From a virus: DNA of 64,000 nucleotides. The notes beneath the pieces were generated by a model. It saw only the letters and a list, made by a program, of their open reading frames with translations. It was not told where the DNA came from and made no database searches. Made by a program: the position numbers and the translations under genes. Positions 34,854-44,367 of this stretch are shown here, piece by piece. Positions within the stretch are counted from its first letter, which is position 1; the number at the start of each line of letters is the position of its first letter. The DNA lies in IMG/VR virus record IMGVR_UViG_3300000101_000008, positions 37,269 to 101,268 of that record; one strand, written 5' to 3'.

Positions 34854-36434
34854 ATGAGCAAGAGTTTAGACGGTGTCCTTACTAAAAAGGCCAATCAAAA
34901 AGAATCATTTAGCGAAGCACAAATTGCTGACTTGTTAGCATGTACAGATCCTGACACAGGGTATATGTACTTTGCCAAGAAGTTTGCTTTTATACAACAT
35001 CCTGTACAAGGTAAGTTGTTGTTTGATCCTTATGAGTATCAAACACGTTTGATGCATTCATATCACAGTTATCGTTTTAATATAAACATGATGCCTAGAC
35101 AAACAGGTAAAACTACTTGTGCGGCAATATACCTTGCATGGTATGCAATGTTTGTACCTGATCAAACTATACTTATTGCGGCACACAAATACACAGGTGC
35201 TCAAGAGATTATGTCACGTATACGTTACATATATGAAACATGCGAAGATCATATTAGAGCAGGTGTTACAAGTTACAACAAAGGTAGTATTGAGTTCGAA
35301 AACGGCAGTAGAATTGTATCACAAACAACTACTGGAAACACTGGACGTGGTATGTCCATATCATTACTATACTGTGACGAGTTTGCATTTGTGCAACCTA
35401 ACATCGCAGAAGAGTTTTGGACATCAATATCACCTACACTAGCAACAGGTGGTCGTGCTATTATTACTAGCACACCTAACAGTGATGAAGATACGTTTGC
35501 TACTATTTGGAAACAAGCAGAAGAGAAGTTTGACGCACACGGTAATGAAACTGAACTAGGGTCAAACGGATTTCATAGTTTTGTTGCAGAGTGGCAGGAG
35601 CATCCAGATAGAGATGAAGAATGGAAAGAAGCAGAAATTGGACGTATAGGCGAAGAAAAGTTTAGACGTGAATACGGCTGTGAATTCTTAGTCTTTGATG
35701 AAACACTTATTAACAGTATTAAGTTAGCCGCAATGGATGGTAAAAATCCTATATTAAATATGGGTCAAACTCGTTGGTATAAAAAGCCAAGCAGTGAGTT
35801 TACATATGCAGTTGCATTAGATCCGTCAATGGGAACAGGTGGCGATAATGCCGCAATTGAAGTATTTGAATTACCTAGTTATGAACAAGTAGCAGAGTGG
35901 CAACATAACCAAACAGGCATTCCAGGACAAGTTAGAGTATTAAGTGATATATGTAATTACATTGCTACTGAAACTAAGTCCGATACTAATGTATATTGGA
36001 GTGTAGAAAACAATGGTATAGGTGAAGCCGCACTAATTGTTATAAATGACTTTGGTGAAGAAAATATACCCGGACTATTTGTAAGTGAACCTATACGCAA
36101 AGGACATGTACGTAAGTTCCGTAAAGGATTTAATACTACACACAGTACAAAAATTACTGCATGTAGTAGACTTAAAACTATGATAGAAAACGATAAAATG
36201 TCTATAATAAGTAAACCTTTATTATCAGAACTAAAAGGCTTTGTTGCAACGGGTTCAAGTTTCCAAGCAAAGTCAGGAATGACAGATGATTTAGTAAGTG
36301 CTACATTACTTGCTATTAGAATGATGGCAGTACTAAAAGACTGGGATCCAAGAGTGTATAATACATTCAATCAAGCCGAACAAGATGCAGATTATGAGCC
36401 ACCAATGCCTATCTTCATTAGCAGTAACTATTGA
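34854..36434 (+). CDS. gp17: Terminase large subunit gp17
   Basis: This 526-residue packaging motor-nuclease has an ATPase with Walker A MMPRQTGKT (about residues 80-88). Walker B is LLYCDEFAF (about 173-181) and the coupling motif is AIITSTPNS. The RNase H-type nuclease begins at ALDPSMGTGGDN (about 320), with the catalytic Asp of ALDPS visible. T4 gp17 is 610 residues, so this is a compact form. The ATG at 34854 was chosen; the in-frame TTG at 34839 lies inside the terminator T run. No ribosome site is present, only the late box. Confidence 0.9.
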   Translation: MSKSLDGVLTKKANQKESFSEAQIADLLACTDPDTGYMYFAKKFAFIQHPVQGKLLFDPYEYQTRLMHSYHSYRFNINMMPRQTGKTTCAAIYLAWYAMFVPDQTILIAAHKYTGAQEIMSRIRYIYETCEDHIRAGVTSYNKGSIEFENGSRIVSQTTTGNTGRGMSISLLYCDEFAFVQPNIAEEFWTSISPTLATGGRAIITSTPNSDEDTFATIWKQAEEKFDAHGNETELGSNGFHSFVAEWQEHPDRDEEWKEAEIGRIGEEKFRREYGCEFLVFDETLINSIKLAAMDGKNPILNMGQTRWYKKPSSEFTYAVALDPSMGTGGDNAAIEVFELPSYEQVAEWQHNQTGIPGQVRVLSDICNYIATETKSDTNVYWSVENNGIGEAALIVINDFGEENIPGLFVSEPIRKGHVRKFRKGFNTTHSTKITACSRLKTMIENDKMSIISKPLLSELKGFVATGSSFQAKSGMTDDLVSATLLAIRMMAVLKDWDPRVYNTFNQAEQDADYEPPMPIFISSNY

Positions 36435-36440
36435 TAAATA
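36433..36440 (+). promoter_or_regulatory. Late-type box GATAAATA, leaderless position
   Basis: TTGATAAATACATTTATG: the box overlaps the gp17 stop codon and ends 6 bases before the ATG at 36446. The predicted start equals the A of the start codon, and no ribosome site is present. Confidence 0.6.
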
Positions 36441-36445
36441 CATTT

Positions 36446-38533
36446 ATGCAGAATTTAGACACAACAGCAGAAGAACTATTTAATAAGATACGTGGACGCT
36501 TTCCAAGTATTACTATAGGTGATGCTGAAGGTAACGTAACTAACGAACCTAAACTAGGTAGATACTTTGATTTTGACTTTGTAAATGAAGGTCGTCCAAT
36601 TGGTAAAGTTAGTGTAAGTCTAGATGAAAAGAATGTGGCAGTAGTATACGGTGGCGACTTAGTTGCTACTGAATCAGATATAGCAAAAAAAGGCTGGTAC
36701 GATTTCTTAAAAGAACTACGCATGTTTGCAAGAAAACGAACACTAGAATTTGACACAAGAGACATAACAAAATCTAATTTAGATCAAAGAGATTACAAAT
36801 TTTTGGCAAAGAATCGTGACGGGGATAACGGAATGAACGAATCAAAATTATATGGCACATCAAGACAGTCTTATCAAGACTTTGATGGAGCACGTTTAAT
36901 GATCAAACATACAGAAGGTGTTGATCAAGAAGCAAGCGCAGGACGCACAAGAAAAATTGGTGCAATATATGTTGAAAGCTCAGAAGGTGAAAGATTTAAA
37001 TATCCTTTCAAACACCTTACTGGTGCAAGAGCAATGGCAAGACACGTATCAGAAGGCGGAGTACCGCATGATGATTTTGGTAAGCATATTGTAAGTATGT
37101 CAGAAGAAATGAACAAACTACGTAAGTTTAAATCTTATATGGGACGTTCAGCAGTAATGGCAGAAAGCCTAGCAGAGTATGTAGATGTTGTTAAACAACG
37201 TGTAGGTACAATTAAGAAAACATTAGAATCATTACAAAAGCCATCATACTATAAAGAAACATTTGAAGCATTTGAAACCCCCGTACTTGAAGATGTTCCT
37301 ACTGATGTTGCTGAAAATTGGATTGATCAACTTACTATTAAACAGTTCAATGAAGAGCTTGCAGATGTATTCCCCTACATTTACAAATTAGTAAGCGAAG
37401 CAAACAAAGCAGAAGAACTAGGACCTTTAGATTTACAAGGATATACTGTTCACGAAGTAGCAGGGCCAAAAGATTGTTGGGACGGTTATAAGAAAGACGG
37501 TACACAGGCTGGAACAGGTAAGAACAAAGGCAAGCGTGTAAACAAGTGTGTTCCGGAAGATGCTGAACTAGAGCAAGGCTTTGAAGAAATGATGGGCCAG
37601 TTTGCTGAAGGCGAAACCAACGAAGAAGTTGAAGTTTCAGATGAGATGAGAAGCCAAATATCAGATTGGATTGATAAATTCTCCAAGTACAAAGGCGGTA
37701 ACGGAGATACATTACCAGAAGGTTATATGCAGTGGGCATTAAACTCGGGTATTGCTACAGACTTTTTTGAAGAAAATGAAGTAGATGCATTTAACAAAAA
37801 GAAAGGTTACGATGCTGATAGCCAAACTGAAGAATGGACCGATGAAGACCACGATGATTTTACAGATAACACATCAGGTGCAAGTCCAATTACAAGTGCG
37901 TGTCTAAAAATGCTTAATAAAATTACAGGCGATGATTTCATTGAAGACAATGCTCATATTATTGACGCAGTAATGCACGGTGACGGTAACGAATCAACTA
38001 ACGAAGCACAAGAAGGCCAAGTAGGAACTATGACACTGTTTGTTACTGATCAAGATGGCGGCGAACACGAAGCAGAAGTTCAAGTTAAAATTGTAAATGG
38101 TAAGCCAGAGATTGATCCTAATACATTACCTGGACCAGAAGACCAACTTTATTGGGACGAAGCTGACATTGAACAACAAGCAATGGATGCAATGAAAAAC
38201 GGCGATATTGAATTTGATGAAGGCGACAACGACACTATGGACGTTAAGATAGACAAAGACGGAGCTATTAGCAAAGACGGCGGCACTGACGAAAAAGAGC
38301 AAAAGACACCATTAGGCGAGTTCATACTATCTTACTACGATAAAGAAGAAGGTGCATTTCCAAAAGGCGAAACAGCAGTACTAACAATGGTAGAAAAAGA
38401 TTACGGTGAACAGTATATCAATCCAGCAAAAGCATTTATTGAAAGTGTATATGAAATGACGGAAAGATACAAACAGGCAGAAGATACGAATCCACAAATG
38501 GATAGAATGAAAGAATTAGCCGGTCTAAGATAG
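36446..38533 (+). CDS. Large hypothetical virion-type protein
   Basis: This is a 695-residue, acidic, mostly helical protein. The N-terminal ~130 residues are alpha/beta (FPSITIGDAEGN, YFDFDFVNEGRPIGK). Near residue 345 there is a Cys-containing insert, GPKDCWDGYKKDGTQAGTGK followed by RVNKCVPED, a motif seen in several large marine phage proteins. The C-terminal third is very acidic and low-complexity. The ATG at 36446 was chosen over the TTG at 36431. Function is unknown; the late promoter and the gp17 neighbour suggest an internal head or scaffold-related protein. Confidence 0.65.
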   Translation: MQNLDTTAEELFNKIRGRFPSITIGDAEGNVTNEPKLGRYFDFDFVNEGRPIGKVSVSLDEKNVAVVYGGDLVATESDIAKKGWYDFLKELRMFARKRTLEFDTRDITKSNLDQRDYKFLAKNRDGDNGMNESKLYGTSRQSYQDFDGARLMIKHTEGVDQEASAGRTRKIGAIYVESSEGERFKYPFKHLTGARAMARHVSEGGVPHDDFGKHIVSMSEEMNKLRKFKSYMGRSAVMAESLAEYVDVVKQRVGTIKKTLESLQKPSYYKETFEAFETPVLEDVPTDVAENWIDQLTIKQFNEELADVFPYIYKLVSEANKAEELGPLDLQGYTVHEVAGPKDCWDGYKKDGTQAGTGKNKGKRVNKCVPEDAELEQGFEEMMGQFAEGETNEEVEVSDEMRSQISDWIDKFSKYKGGNGDTLPEGYMQWALNSGIATDFFEENEVDAFNKKKGYDADSQTEEWTDEDHDDFTDNTSGASPITSACLKMLNKITGDDFIEDNAHIIDAVMHGDGNESTNEAQEGQVGTMTLFVTDQDGGEHEAEVQVKIVNGKPEIDPNTLPGPEDQLYWDEADIEQQAMDAMKNGDIEFDEGDNDTMDVKIDKDGAISKDGGTDEKEQKTPLGEFILSYYDKEEGAFPKGETAVLTMVEKDYGEQYINPAKAFIESVYEMTERYKQAEDTNPQMDRMKELAGLR

Positions 38534-38573
38534 ATTGGTTATAAGTTTTTCAGGTTTTTCTTTAAAAAAGACT

Positions 38574-38601
38574 TGACAAGGTAAGTAGTAGAGTGTATTA
38601 T
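38574..38601 (+). promoter_or_regulatory. Sigma70-type promoter of gp32
   Basis: TTGACA (38574-38579), 16 bases, TATTAT (38596-38601). The leader of about 60 bases carries ATAGGAGGC, one of the best ribosome sites in the window, fitting the high expression expected for a single-strand-binding protein. Confidence 0.75.
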
Positions 38602-38669
38602 ATATACTGTGCTACAAACAAATAGGCACAAAAGCACATAGGCATAACAATCATATAGGAGGCACAACT

Positions 38670-39659
38670 ATGGCATCATTAGCAGAAATCCGAGCAAAGC
38701 TCAAAGAGCAAGAAGCAAACGCTTCAGGTAACCGTAGCTCAGGCGGCGGTGACAACAGCATTTACCCATTTTGGAATATTAAAGAAGGCGAGTCGGCAAC
38801 GATGAGATTCTTGCCAGATGGCGATGCAGATAATACTTTCTTTTGGAAAGAACGTTTAGTAATTAAACTTCCATTTGCAGGTATTAAAGGTGAGACAGAC
38901 TCACGTCCAGTACAAGTACAAATTCCGTGTATGGAAATGTACGGCGAAACATGTAACATTCTAAACGAAGTACGTGGCTGGTTTAAAGATCCAAGTCTTG
39001 AAGATATGGGTCGCAAGTATTGGAAGAAACGTTCTTATATCTTCCAAGGGTTTGTAACTGATAACCCGCTATCCGATGATCAAACTCCGGAGAATCCAAT
39101 CCGTAGATTTATTATTGGTCCACAAATCTTCCAAATCATTAAGCAGGCGCTTATGGATCCGGATATGGAAGAGTTACCAACAGATTATACTGCTGGTGTA
39201 GACTTCCGTCTTAACAAAACAAGTAAAGGCGGTTATGCAGACTATTCAACATCTAATTGGGCACGTAGAGATCGTCCACTAGGTGACACTGAAATGAATG
39301 CAGTTAATACACACGGGTTGTTTAATTTAAGTGACTTCCTTCCTAAAAAGCCAGGTGATGTAGAACTAAAGGTTATGCAAGAAATGTTTGAAGCGTCAGT
39401 AGACGGTGAAGCATATGATGCAGAACGTTGGGGACAATACTTCCGACCAGCAGGTATGCAACAGCGTACAGGTGATCCATTAAAGGCATCTGCACCAGCG
39501 GCAACAACACCTGCTCCGACACCAGCACCAGCGGCACCTGCTCCAGTAGCAGAAGCGGCTCCTGCGGCAACTCCAGCACCAACTGCTGAAGCTCCTGCAG
39601 AAGGTGGCGGCAATGCAAATGACATTCTAGCAATGATCAGAGCACGTCAAAGTTCATAA
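38670..39659 (+). CDS. gp32: Single-stranded DNA-binding protein gp32
   Basis: This 329-residue protein has the N-terminal LAEIRAKLKEQE cooperativity region. The OB-fold core contains FWNIKEGESATMRFLPDGD and the conserved WKERLVIKLPF, then IFQGFVTDNPL and FIIGPQIFQIIKQAL. T4 gp32 is 301 residues and binds zinc; here only two core cysteines are evident (IPCMEMYGETCN), so the zinc site is probably missing or altered. The C-terminal tail is an unusual Pro/Ala-rich linker of about 50 residues, then NANDILAMIRARQ in place of the typical acidic tip. It coats ssDNA in replication and recombination. Confidence 0.9.
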   Translation: MASLAEIRAKLKEQEANASGNRSSGGGDNSIYPFWNIKEGESATMRFLPDGDADNTFFWKERLVIKLPFAGIKGETDSRPVQVQIPCMEMYGETCNILNEVRGWFKDPSLEDMGRKYWKKRSYIFQGFVTDNPLSDDQTPENPIRRFIIGPQIFQIIKQALMDPDMEELPTDYTAGVDFRLNKTSKGGYADYSTSNWARRDRPLGDTEMNAVNTHGLFNLSDFLPKKPGDVELKVMQEMFEASVDGEAYDAERWGQYFRPAGMQQRTGDPLKASAPAATTPAPTPAPAAPAPVAEAAPAATPAPTAEAPAEGGGNANDILAMIRARQSS

Positions 39660-39672
39660 TAATTTAATACGG

Positions 39673-39695
39673 GTTACAAGTGTAATGCTTGTAAC
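39673..39695 (+). repeat. Inverted repeat between gp32 and uvsX
   Basis: GTTACAAG (39673-39680) pairs with CTTGTAAC (39688-39695) around a 7-base loop. No T run follows, so it is more likely an mRNA 3'-end or processing hairpin than a simple terminator. Confidence 0.5.
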
Positions 39696-39730
39696 TCATA
39701 AATTAACGGCTTTTAAAAACAGGAGATACC

Positions 39731-40825
39731 ATGGCGAATAAAGCGTTTGATCCTACTAAGTTTAGGACACAACTAACTAAATCCATTTCAGGAATGAGTG
39801 CAGGGTTCAATGACCCGACTGATTGGATTAGTACAGGAAATTATGCACTCAACTATCTTATCTCAGGAGACTTTCATAAAGGTGTTCCGCTAGGTAAGGT
39901 ATCTGTTTTTGCAGGAGAATCAGGTGCAGGTAAATCATATATCTGTGCAGGTAACATTGTAAAAGCGGCACAAGACCAAGGCATCTTTGTAGTCTTAATT
40001 GATTCAGAGAATGCACTTGACGAAGCGTGGCTACAAGCATTAGATGTAGACACAGCAGATGACAAACTACTAAAACTTAATATGTCAATGATTGATGATG
40101 TTGCTAAAACAGTATCAACATTTATGATTGACTATAAAGAAATGAACGAAGAAGAACGTCCTAAAGTATTATTTGTTATTGACTCACTAGGTATGCTATT
40201 AACACCAACAGATGTTGATCAGTTTCAAAAGGGTGATATGAAAGGTGATATGGGTCGTAAGCCTAAAGCACTAACATCACTTGTACGTAATACTGTTAAC
40301 ATGATTGGTTCACATAACGTAGGCTTAGTGTGTACTAACCATACATATGCATCACAAGATATGTTTGATCCAGATGACAAGATATCAGGTGGTCAAGGCT
40401 TTATCTATGCATCTTCAATTGTTGTAGCAATGAAAAAACTAAAACTAAAAGAAGATGAAGATGGTAACAAGATCAGTCAAGTTATGGGTATTCGTGCAGG
40501 CTGTAAGGTAATGAAAACTAGATATGCAAAACCTTTCGAGGCAGTGCAAGTTAAAATTCCTTATGAAACAGGCATGAATCCATATAGCGGACTATTGGAG
40601 TTATTTGAAGCAAAAGGTGTCATTGAAAAACAAGGTAACAGACTAAAGTATGTTTCCAGCGATGGCGAAGAAATCTTAGAATATCGTAAGAAATGGATCG
40701 GCGAAAACCTCGATACTGTTATGTCAGATTATCTAATAAAAGAAGCGACTTTGGTAAATACCTCGGACGACGAATCTATTATAGATGAAGTAGAATTAGA
40801 CGACATACAAACAATCGAGGAGTAG
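39731..40825 (+). CDS. uvsX: RecA-like recombinase UvsX
   Basis: This 364-residue protein carries Walker A GESGAGKS (residues about 63-70). Walker B is VLFVIDSLGMLLTP (about 139-152). The KISGGQGFIYASSIVV segment follows where RecA has its DNA-binding loops and inter-subunit motifs. T4 UvsX is 391 residues. It forms filaments on ssDNA and catalyses strand invasion with UvsY and gp32. The C-terminus is acidic. ACAGGAG precedes the ATG. It is followed after three bases by a small acidic gene. Confidence 0.95.
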   Translation: MANKAFDPTKFRTQLTKSISGMSAGFNDPTDWISTGNYALNYLISGDFHKGVPLGKVSVFAGESGAGKSYICAGNIVKAAQDQGIFVVLIDSENALDEAWLQALDVDTADDKLLKLNMSMIDDVAKTVSTFMIDYKEMNEEERPKVLFVIDSLGMLLTPTDVDQFQKGDMKGDMGRKPKALTSLVRNTVNMIGSHNVGLVCTNHTYASQDMFDPDDKISGGQGFIYASSIVVAMKKLKLKEDEDGNKISQVMGIRAGCKVMKTRYAKPFEAVQVKIPYETGMNPYSGLLELFEAKGVIEKQGNRLKYVSSDGEEILEYRKKWIGENLDTVMSDYLIKEATLVNTSDDESIIDEVELDDIQTIEE

Positions 40826-40828
40826 AGT

Positions 40829-41059
40829 ATGGAAGAAGAGCAAATCGTAGATATATGGAATATGTTTAAGGAGTATCTTGATAAAAAGCATATTGAAATT
40901 GCGGCAGAACGCTTTGTAGACTTGATGGCCGATATGGGCACAGGTGACGATGTGTTTACTAATGCACTAGGAAGTGATAGTGCATTGGATACTGCAATAA
41001 ACTATTATCTAGACATTGACGATGAAGATGTTCTTGACGAAGAGACAGATTGGGATTAA
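40829..41059 (+). CDS. Small acidic protein between uvsX and uvsY
   Basis: This 76-residue, very acidic, helical protein has no cysteine motif. Its C-terminal third is almost entirely Asp/Glu (DIDDEDVLDEETDWD). It begins 3 bases after the uvsX stop, with GAGGAG upstream of the ATG, and ends 3 bases before uvsY. A related small acidic protein is found beside UvsX in other marine T4-like phages. Interaction with a recombination or DNA-binding protein is an inference from charge and location. Confidence 0.7.
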   Translation: MEEEQIVDIWNMFKEYLDKKHIEIAAERFVDLMADMGTGDDVFTNALGSDSALDTAINYYLDIDDEDVLDEETDWD

Positions 41060-41062
41060 ATT

Positions 41063-41518
41063 ATGGGTTGGTATAGCGAAGTATCTAGAGACATTAACAA
41101 GATACCTAATGCAGTTACATTCTATGAAAGTGAACTAATTGACGCAAAGAAAGAAGTTAAATTAGTTGGCAGTGTAGAAAAAGCATCAGCGGCTATGCCA
41201 GGCATAGTAGAACACAGGTTCAATCAATTACAAGAGATTGAAGCAATCCTAAACTATCTAAACATTGAGCTACGCAGGTTGCGTAGTTCATACTTTAAAA
41301 AATACTTAGAAAATTATCAACGAGCTCTGTCTAGTCGCGACGTAGAAAAATACGTTGACGGCGAGGCAGACGTTGTTGATTATGAAAAAATTATTAACGA
41401 GTTTGCACTAATGCGTAATAAGTGGTTAGGTGTCTTAAAAGGACTTGATCAAAAGCAATGGCAAATAACAAACGTAGTTAAACTACGTGTAGCAGGTATG
41501 GAAGATGCTACGCTATGA
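41063..41518 (+). CDS. uvsY: Recombination mediator UvsY
   Basis: This 151-residue protein matches marine T4-like UvsY. It has FYESELIDAKKEVKLVG and VEKASAAMPGIVEHRFNQLQ, then EAILNYLNIELRRLRSSYFKKYL and ALSSRDVEKYVDGEADVVDY. T4 UvsY is 137 residues. It loads UvsX onto gp32-covered ssDNA. Lying just after uvsX, it forms a recombination operon (gp32, uvsX, small acidic gene, uvsY) under the 38574 promoter. It overlaps the following methyltransferase by 4 bases (ATGA), linking the recombination operon to the glycan island. Confidence 0.9.
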   Translation: MGWYSEVSRDINKIPNAVTFYESELIDAKKEVKLVGSVEKASAAMPGIVEHRFNQLQEIEAILNYLNIELRRLRSSYFKKYLENYQRALSSRDVEKYVDGEADVVDYEKIINEFALMRNKWLGVLKGLDQKQWQITNVVKLRVAGMEDATL

Positions 41519-42168
41519 CACAATACTACAGTCAAATAGAACAAGACAAATATTATATTGAAAATATATCACGTGGCAAACGTGAAGGATTCTATTTAGA
41601 TATTGGTGCTAATGATGGAGTATTTACAAGTAATACTGCTACATTAGACTACTCCTTTGGCTGGAAAGGTATTTGTATAGAAGCAAATCCGCATTTAATA
41701 CCGCAACTACAAAACAACAGACAGCATAGTACAGTAGTACATTGTGCTGTTTTTAATACTAACGGTGAAGTTACTTTTGAAATTCCTTTAAGTGAACATA
41801 AGGATATTCGAGGAGACTTGTTATCTAGAATTACAAACGTAGATTTAGATGCTAGAAATAAAAAATACTTTAAAAAACATTTTAAAGATAAAACAGAAAC
41901 TACAACAGTAACAAGCAAAACTGTTACCACAATATTACAAGAGAATCATAAATTGCCATGTACAGTTGACTACATGAGTTTGGATACAGAAGGTGCTGAA
42001 CTAGAAGCATTACAAGGTATAGACTTTAGTAAAATTACAATAAAGTTTATGACTATTGAACATGGTAATAGAAAAGGCATGATTGAAAAGTTAACGGATT
42101 ACCTATCACCACATGGATACAAAGTACATAGAATCAATAAGTGGGATATAGAATTTGAGCATGAATAG
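41515..42168 (+). CDS. FkbM-family methyltransferase
   Basis: This 217-residue protein has SAM motif I FYLDIGANDGVFTSNT (about residues 26-41), then GICIEANP and the FkbM hallmark LDTEGAELEALQGIDF (about 152-167). FkbM enzymes usually O-methylate sugars or glycolipids, and they are frequent in phage and bacterial surface-polysaccharide clusters. It is the first gene of the glycan island and overlaps uvsY by 4 bases. The likely role is capping or decorating a glycan made by the following genes; this is inferred from context. Confidence 0.85.
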   Translation: MTQYYSQIEQDKYYIENISRGKREGFYLDIGANDGVFTSNTATLDYSFGWKGICIEANPHLIPQLQNNRQHSTVVHCAVFNTNGEVTFEIPLSEHKDIRGDLLSRITNVDLDARNKKYFKKHFKDKTETTTVTSKTVTTILQENHKLPCTVDYMSLDTEGAELEALQGIDFSKITIKFMTIEHGNRKGMIEKLTDYLSPHGYKVHRINKWDIEFEHE

Positions 42169-43384
42169 TTGGGACGTATTTGATACACTAATTGCACGTA
42201 GGTTCTTTTATCCTAAAACAGTACATGAAGAAACTGCTAGACGTATTAACGATTCTAACTACGTTAAAAAACGTATACGTGCTGAAAAAGCAACTAAGAA
42301 AGACGAAGGCAACTTCGAAGACATCTATAAACTGTTACCTGAGTACGATCCACAAGTTGAATTACAAGTAGAACTTGAACACTTATTTCCAATAGTAGAA
42401 AATATAAACAAAGTCAAAGACGGTGACTTAATACTAAGTGACATGTATCTTAGTGCAGATGAAATTATGAAAATATTACGCAACTGCGGACTAACAAAAA
42501 ATGTAGATATTATTGTTACTAGGTATGGTAAGCGTCACGGATACATTTGGGATAGTGTAAAACAGAAGTATAACATAGATACACACTATGGAGATAACGA
42601 ACATAGCGATGTTAAAACTGCACAAGCAAACGGAGTTAATGGCGTCTTAGACACGCTTACACACTTCACAGAGCTTGAACAAATGGCATATGAAGTAGAT
42701 CCACAACTAGCATGTTGGATGCGTAAAACTAGGTTATTATGTCCACATACAGGCGATGCAAAGAAGTATTGGATTGAGCAAGCAAACTTAAACTTGCCTG
42801 TACTAGCACTTGCTACACTAGAACTACCAGATAGAGATATTGCTTTTACATATAGAGACTGTTGTAATTGGCAACCGTTATACGAAGCAATGACTGGTAA
42901 GAAAAGTAAGATGCTTATTACTAGTAGGAAAATGTATTTAGAACCTAACAAACACTTTAAAGAATATATAGATAGAACGATTGATGCTAACACAACTATA
43001 GTAGATTTGCAAGGTGAAGGCAATAGCATTTATAAATTTTATAACCAAGCACCACCGCATACAATATACATAGGAGGAAAGACACTTCCTTACATTGATC
43101 GTCTTGTACCGTTTGCTACAAAGAGTTTAGAAAAACACAACTGCTATCAGTTTGGCCCAGTAATTGATTGGGACGAAGATGGACCTATTAGAGGACCAAA
43201 CGATCATCCTCAACAGATTGCAAAGATACAATATAATGCAATAGCTAGTGCAATTAGTATTTGTGATTTATTTAAACCTAAGCCTAACAAGGAACTATTG
43301 TTAAAGTTTGTTGAACGTATGCACAGTAAAGAATATGCAACAACAAATATTAAATGGGCAAAGTTTAATGAGCAAAAGAAATGA
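42161..43384 (+). CDS. HAD-superfamily hydrolase-like protein
   Basis: This 407-residue protein has HAD motif I SWDVFDTLIARR at the start, ILSDMYLSADEI (about residues 92-103) as the motif II region, and HYGDNEHSDVKTAQANGV (about 147-164) as motif IV. The C-terminal half is another alpha/beta domain with no clear match. This arrangement is common in polysaccharide loci. It may act as a phosphatase on a sugar phosphate. The ATG at 42161, inside the end of the FkbM gene, was preferred to the TTG at 42155. It overlaps the next gene by 4 bases. Confidence 0.7.
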   Translation: MNSWDVFDTLIARRFFYPKTVHEETARRINDSNYVKKRIRAEKATKKDEGNFEDIYKLLPEYDPQVELQVELEHLFPIVENINKVKDGDLILSDMYLSADEIMKILRNCGLTKNVDIIVTRYGKRHGYIWDSVKQKYNIDTHYGDNEHSDVKTAQANGVNGVLDTLTHFTELEQMAYEVDPQLACWMRKTRLLCPHTGDAKKYWIEQANLNLPVLALATLELPDRDIAFTYRDCCNWQPLYEAMTGKKSKMLITSRKMYLEPNKHFKEYIDRTIDANTTIVDLQGEGNSIYKFYNQAPPHTIYIGGKTLPYIDRLVPFATKSLEKHNCYQFGPVIDWDEDGPIRGPNDHPQQIAKIQYNAIASAISICDLFKPKPNKELLLKFVERMHSKEYATTNIKWAKFNEQKK

Positions 43385-44367
43385 AAGGCGTAGCAGTAAT
43401 AGGCGCAAGTAAGTCATCTGGAATACTAAAGCGTATGTTATACGCACATGGACATACATTTGATTTAAAAAGTTGTTTAGATTCTAACTATGCTGATTTT
43501 TATTTCCAAACAAATATCTTAAAACATTATGAAGGAAAGAAAGTAACTAGAGATGCATTTGAATTTATTGCACGTAGTGATAAACCTTCTATTGTAAACG
43601 AAAGTCCTATCTTTAGAGATTTACAAGGTAACAGTAAATTAACTAAATGGCACAGGCTTGCTTGGAATAGTTACTTTTATAATACTGGCACGTATCCAAA
43701 AGACTGTCCTAGTGACCGTTGGGAAATGATGCAAAAGGATTTTGATTTACAAATAAACCCTTGGGACGATAACGGCGATTATGTATTACTATGCTTACAG
43801 AAAATTGGTGATAGTAGTTTAAATCATTTGTATAAAAAATACAATACCGACACAGCCTGGCAAGCATACACCTTATGGTTAAAAGATACACTAGACGAAA
43901 TACGTAGAAATACAGATAGAAAAATTGTAATACGCCCACACCCAAATAATATGCGACCACAAGTAAGATACTTTTCAGAGTTAGCAAGCAAATATACAAA
44001 TGTGGTAATGAGTAGCAACTTTGAATACAACGGAAGTGTTACTATGGCACCCAGCGGTGGGCTTAAAAAGGACATTTTAGACTCAAAATGCGTTATAGTT
44101 TTTAGTAGTTTAACGGCAGTTGAGAGCATTTTTAATGGCAAACCAACGTATACATTAGACCCAAGTTCAGTAGCATCACCTATTGCTAGAAGCAATTTAC
44201 ATCATATTGAGACTGCTTGGCAACCCGTTGATAGACAACAATGGTTAAATGATATGAGTTATGCACAGTGGACAGGTGAAGAAATACAAAGAGGTGATCC
44301 CTGGCATACATTACATTCTTTATTTGAACAAGCCAAGACACAAAAGCATACACAAATCATGCAATAA
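43381..44367 (+). CDS. KpsC/KpsS-like capsule glycosyltransferase, paralogue A
   Basis: This 328-residue protein has the GT-B-like C-terminal pattern of capsule transferases. GDYVLLCLQKIGDSS lies near residue 125. EIRRNTDRKIVIRPHPNN carries the His-Pro pair, followed by CVIVFSSLTAVESIFNGKPT. It ends YAQWTGEEIQRGDPWHTL. KpsC and KpsS enzymes add beta-Kdo residues at the base of capsules. Three related genes follow in this island (45792, 47254, 49744). With KdsA and KdsB also present, Kdo transfer is a reasonable hypothesis. Donor and acceptor are not shown by sequence. Confidence 0.65.
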   Translation: MKGVAVIGASKSSGILKRMLYAHGHTFDLKSCLDSNYADFYFQTNILKHYEGKKVTRDAFEFIARSDKPSIVNESPIFRDLQGNSKLTKWHRLAWNSYFYNTGTYPKDCPSDRWEMMQKDFDLQINPWDDNGDYVLLCLQKIGDSSLNHLYKKYNTDTAWQAYTLWLKDTLDEIRRNTDRKIVIRPHPNNMRPQVRYFSELASKYTNVVMSSNFEYNGSVTMAPSGGLKKDILDSKCVIVFSSLTAVESIFNGKPTYTLDPSSVASPIARSNLHHIETAWQPVDRQQWLNDMSYAQWTGEEIQRGDPWHTLHSLFEQAKTQKHTQIMQ

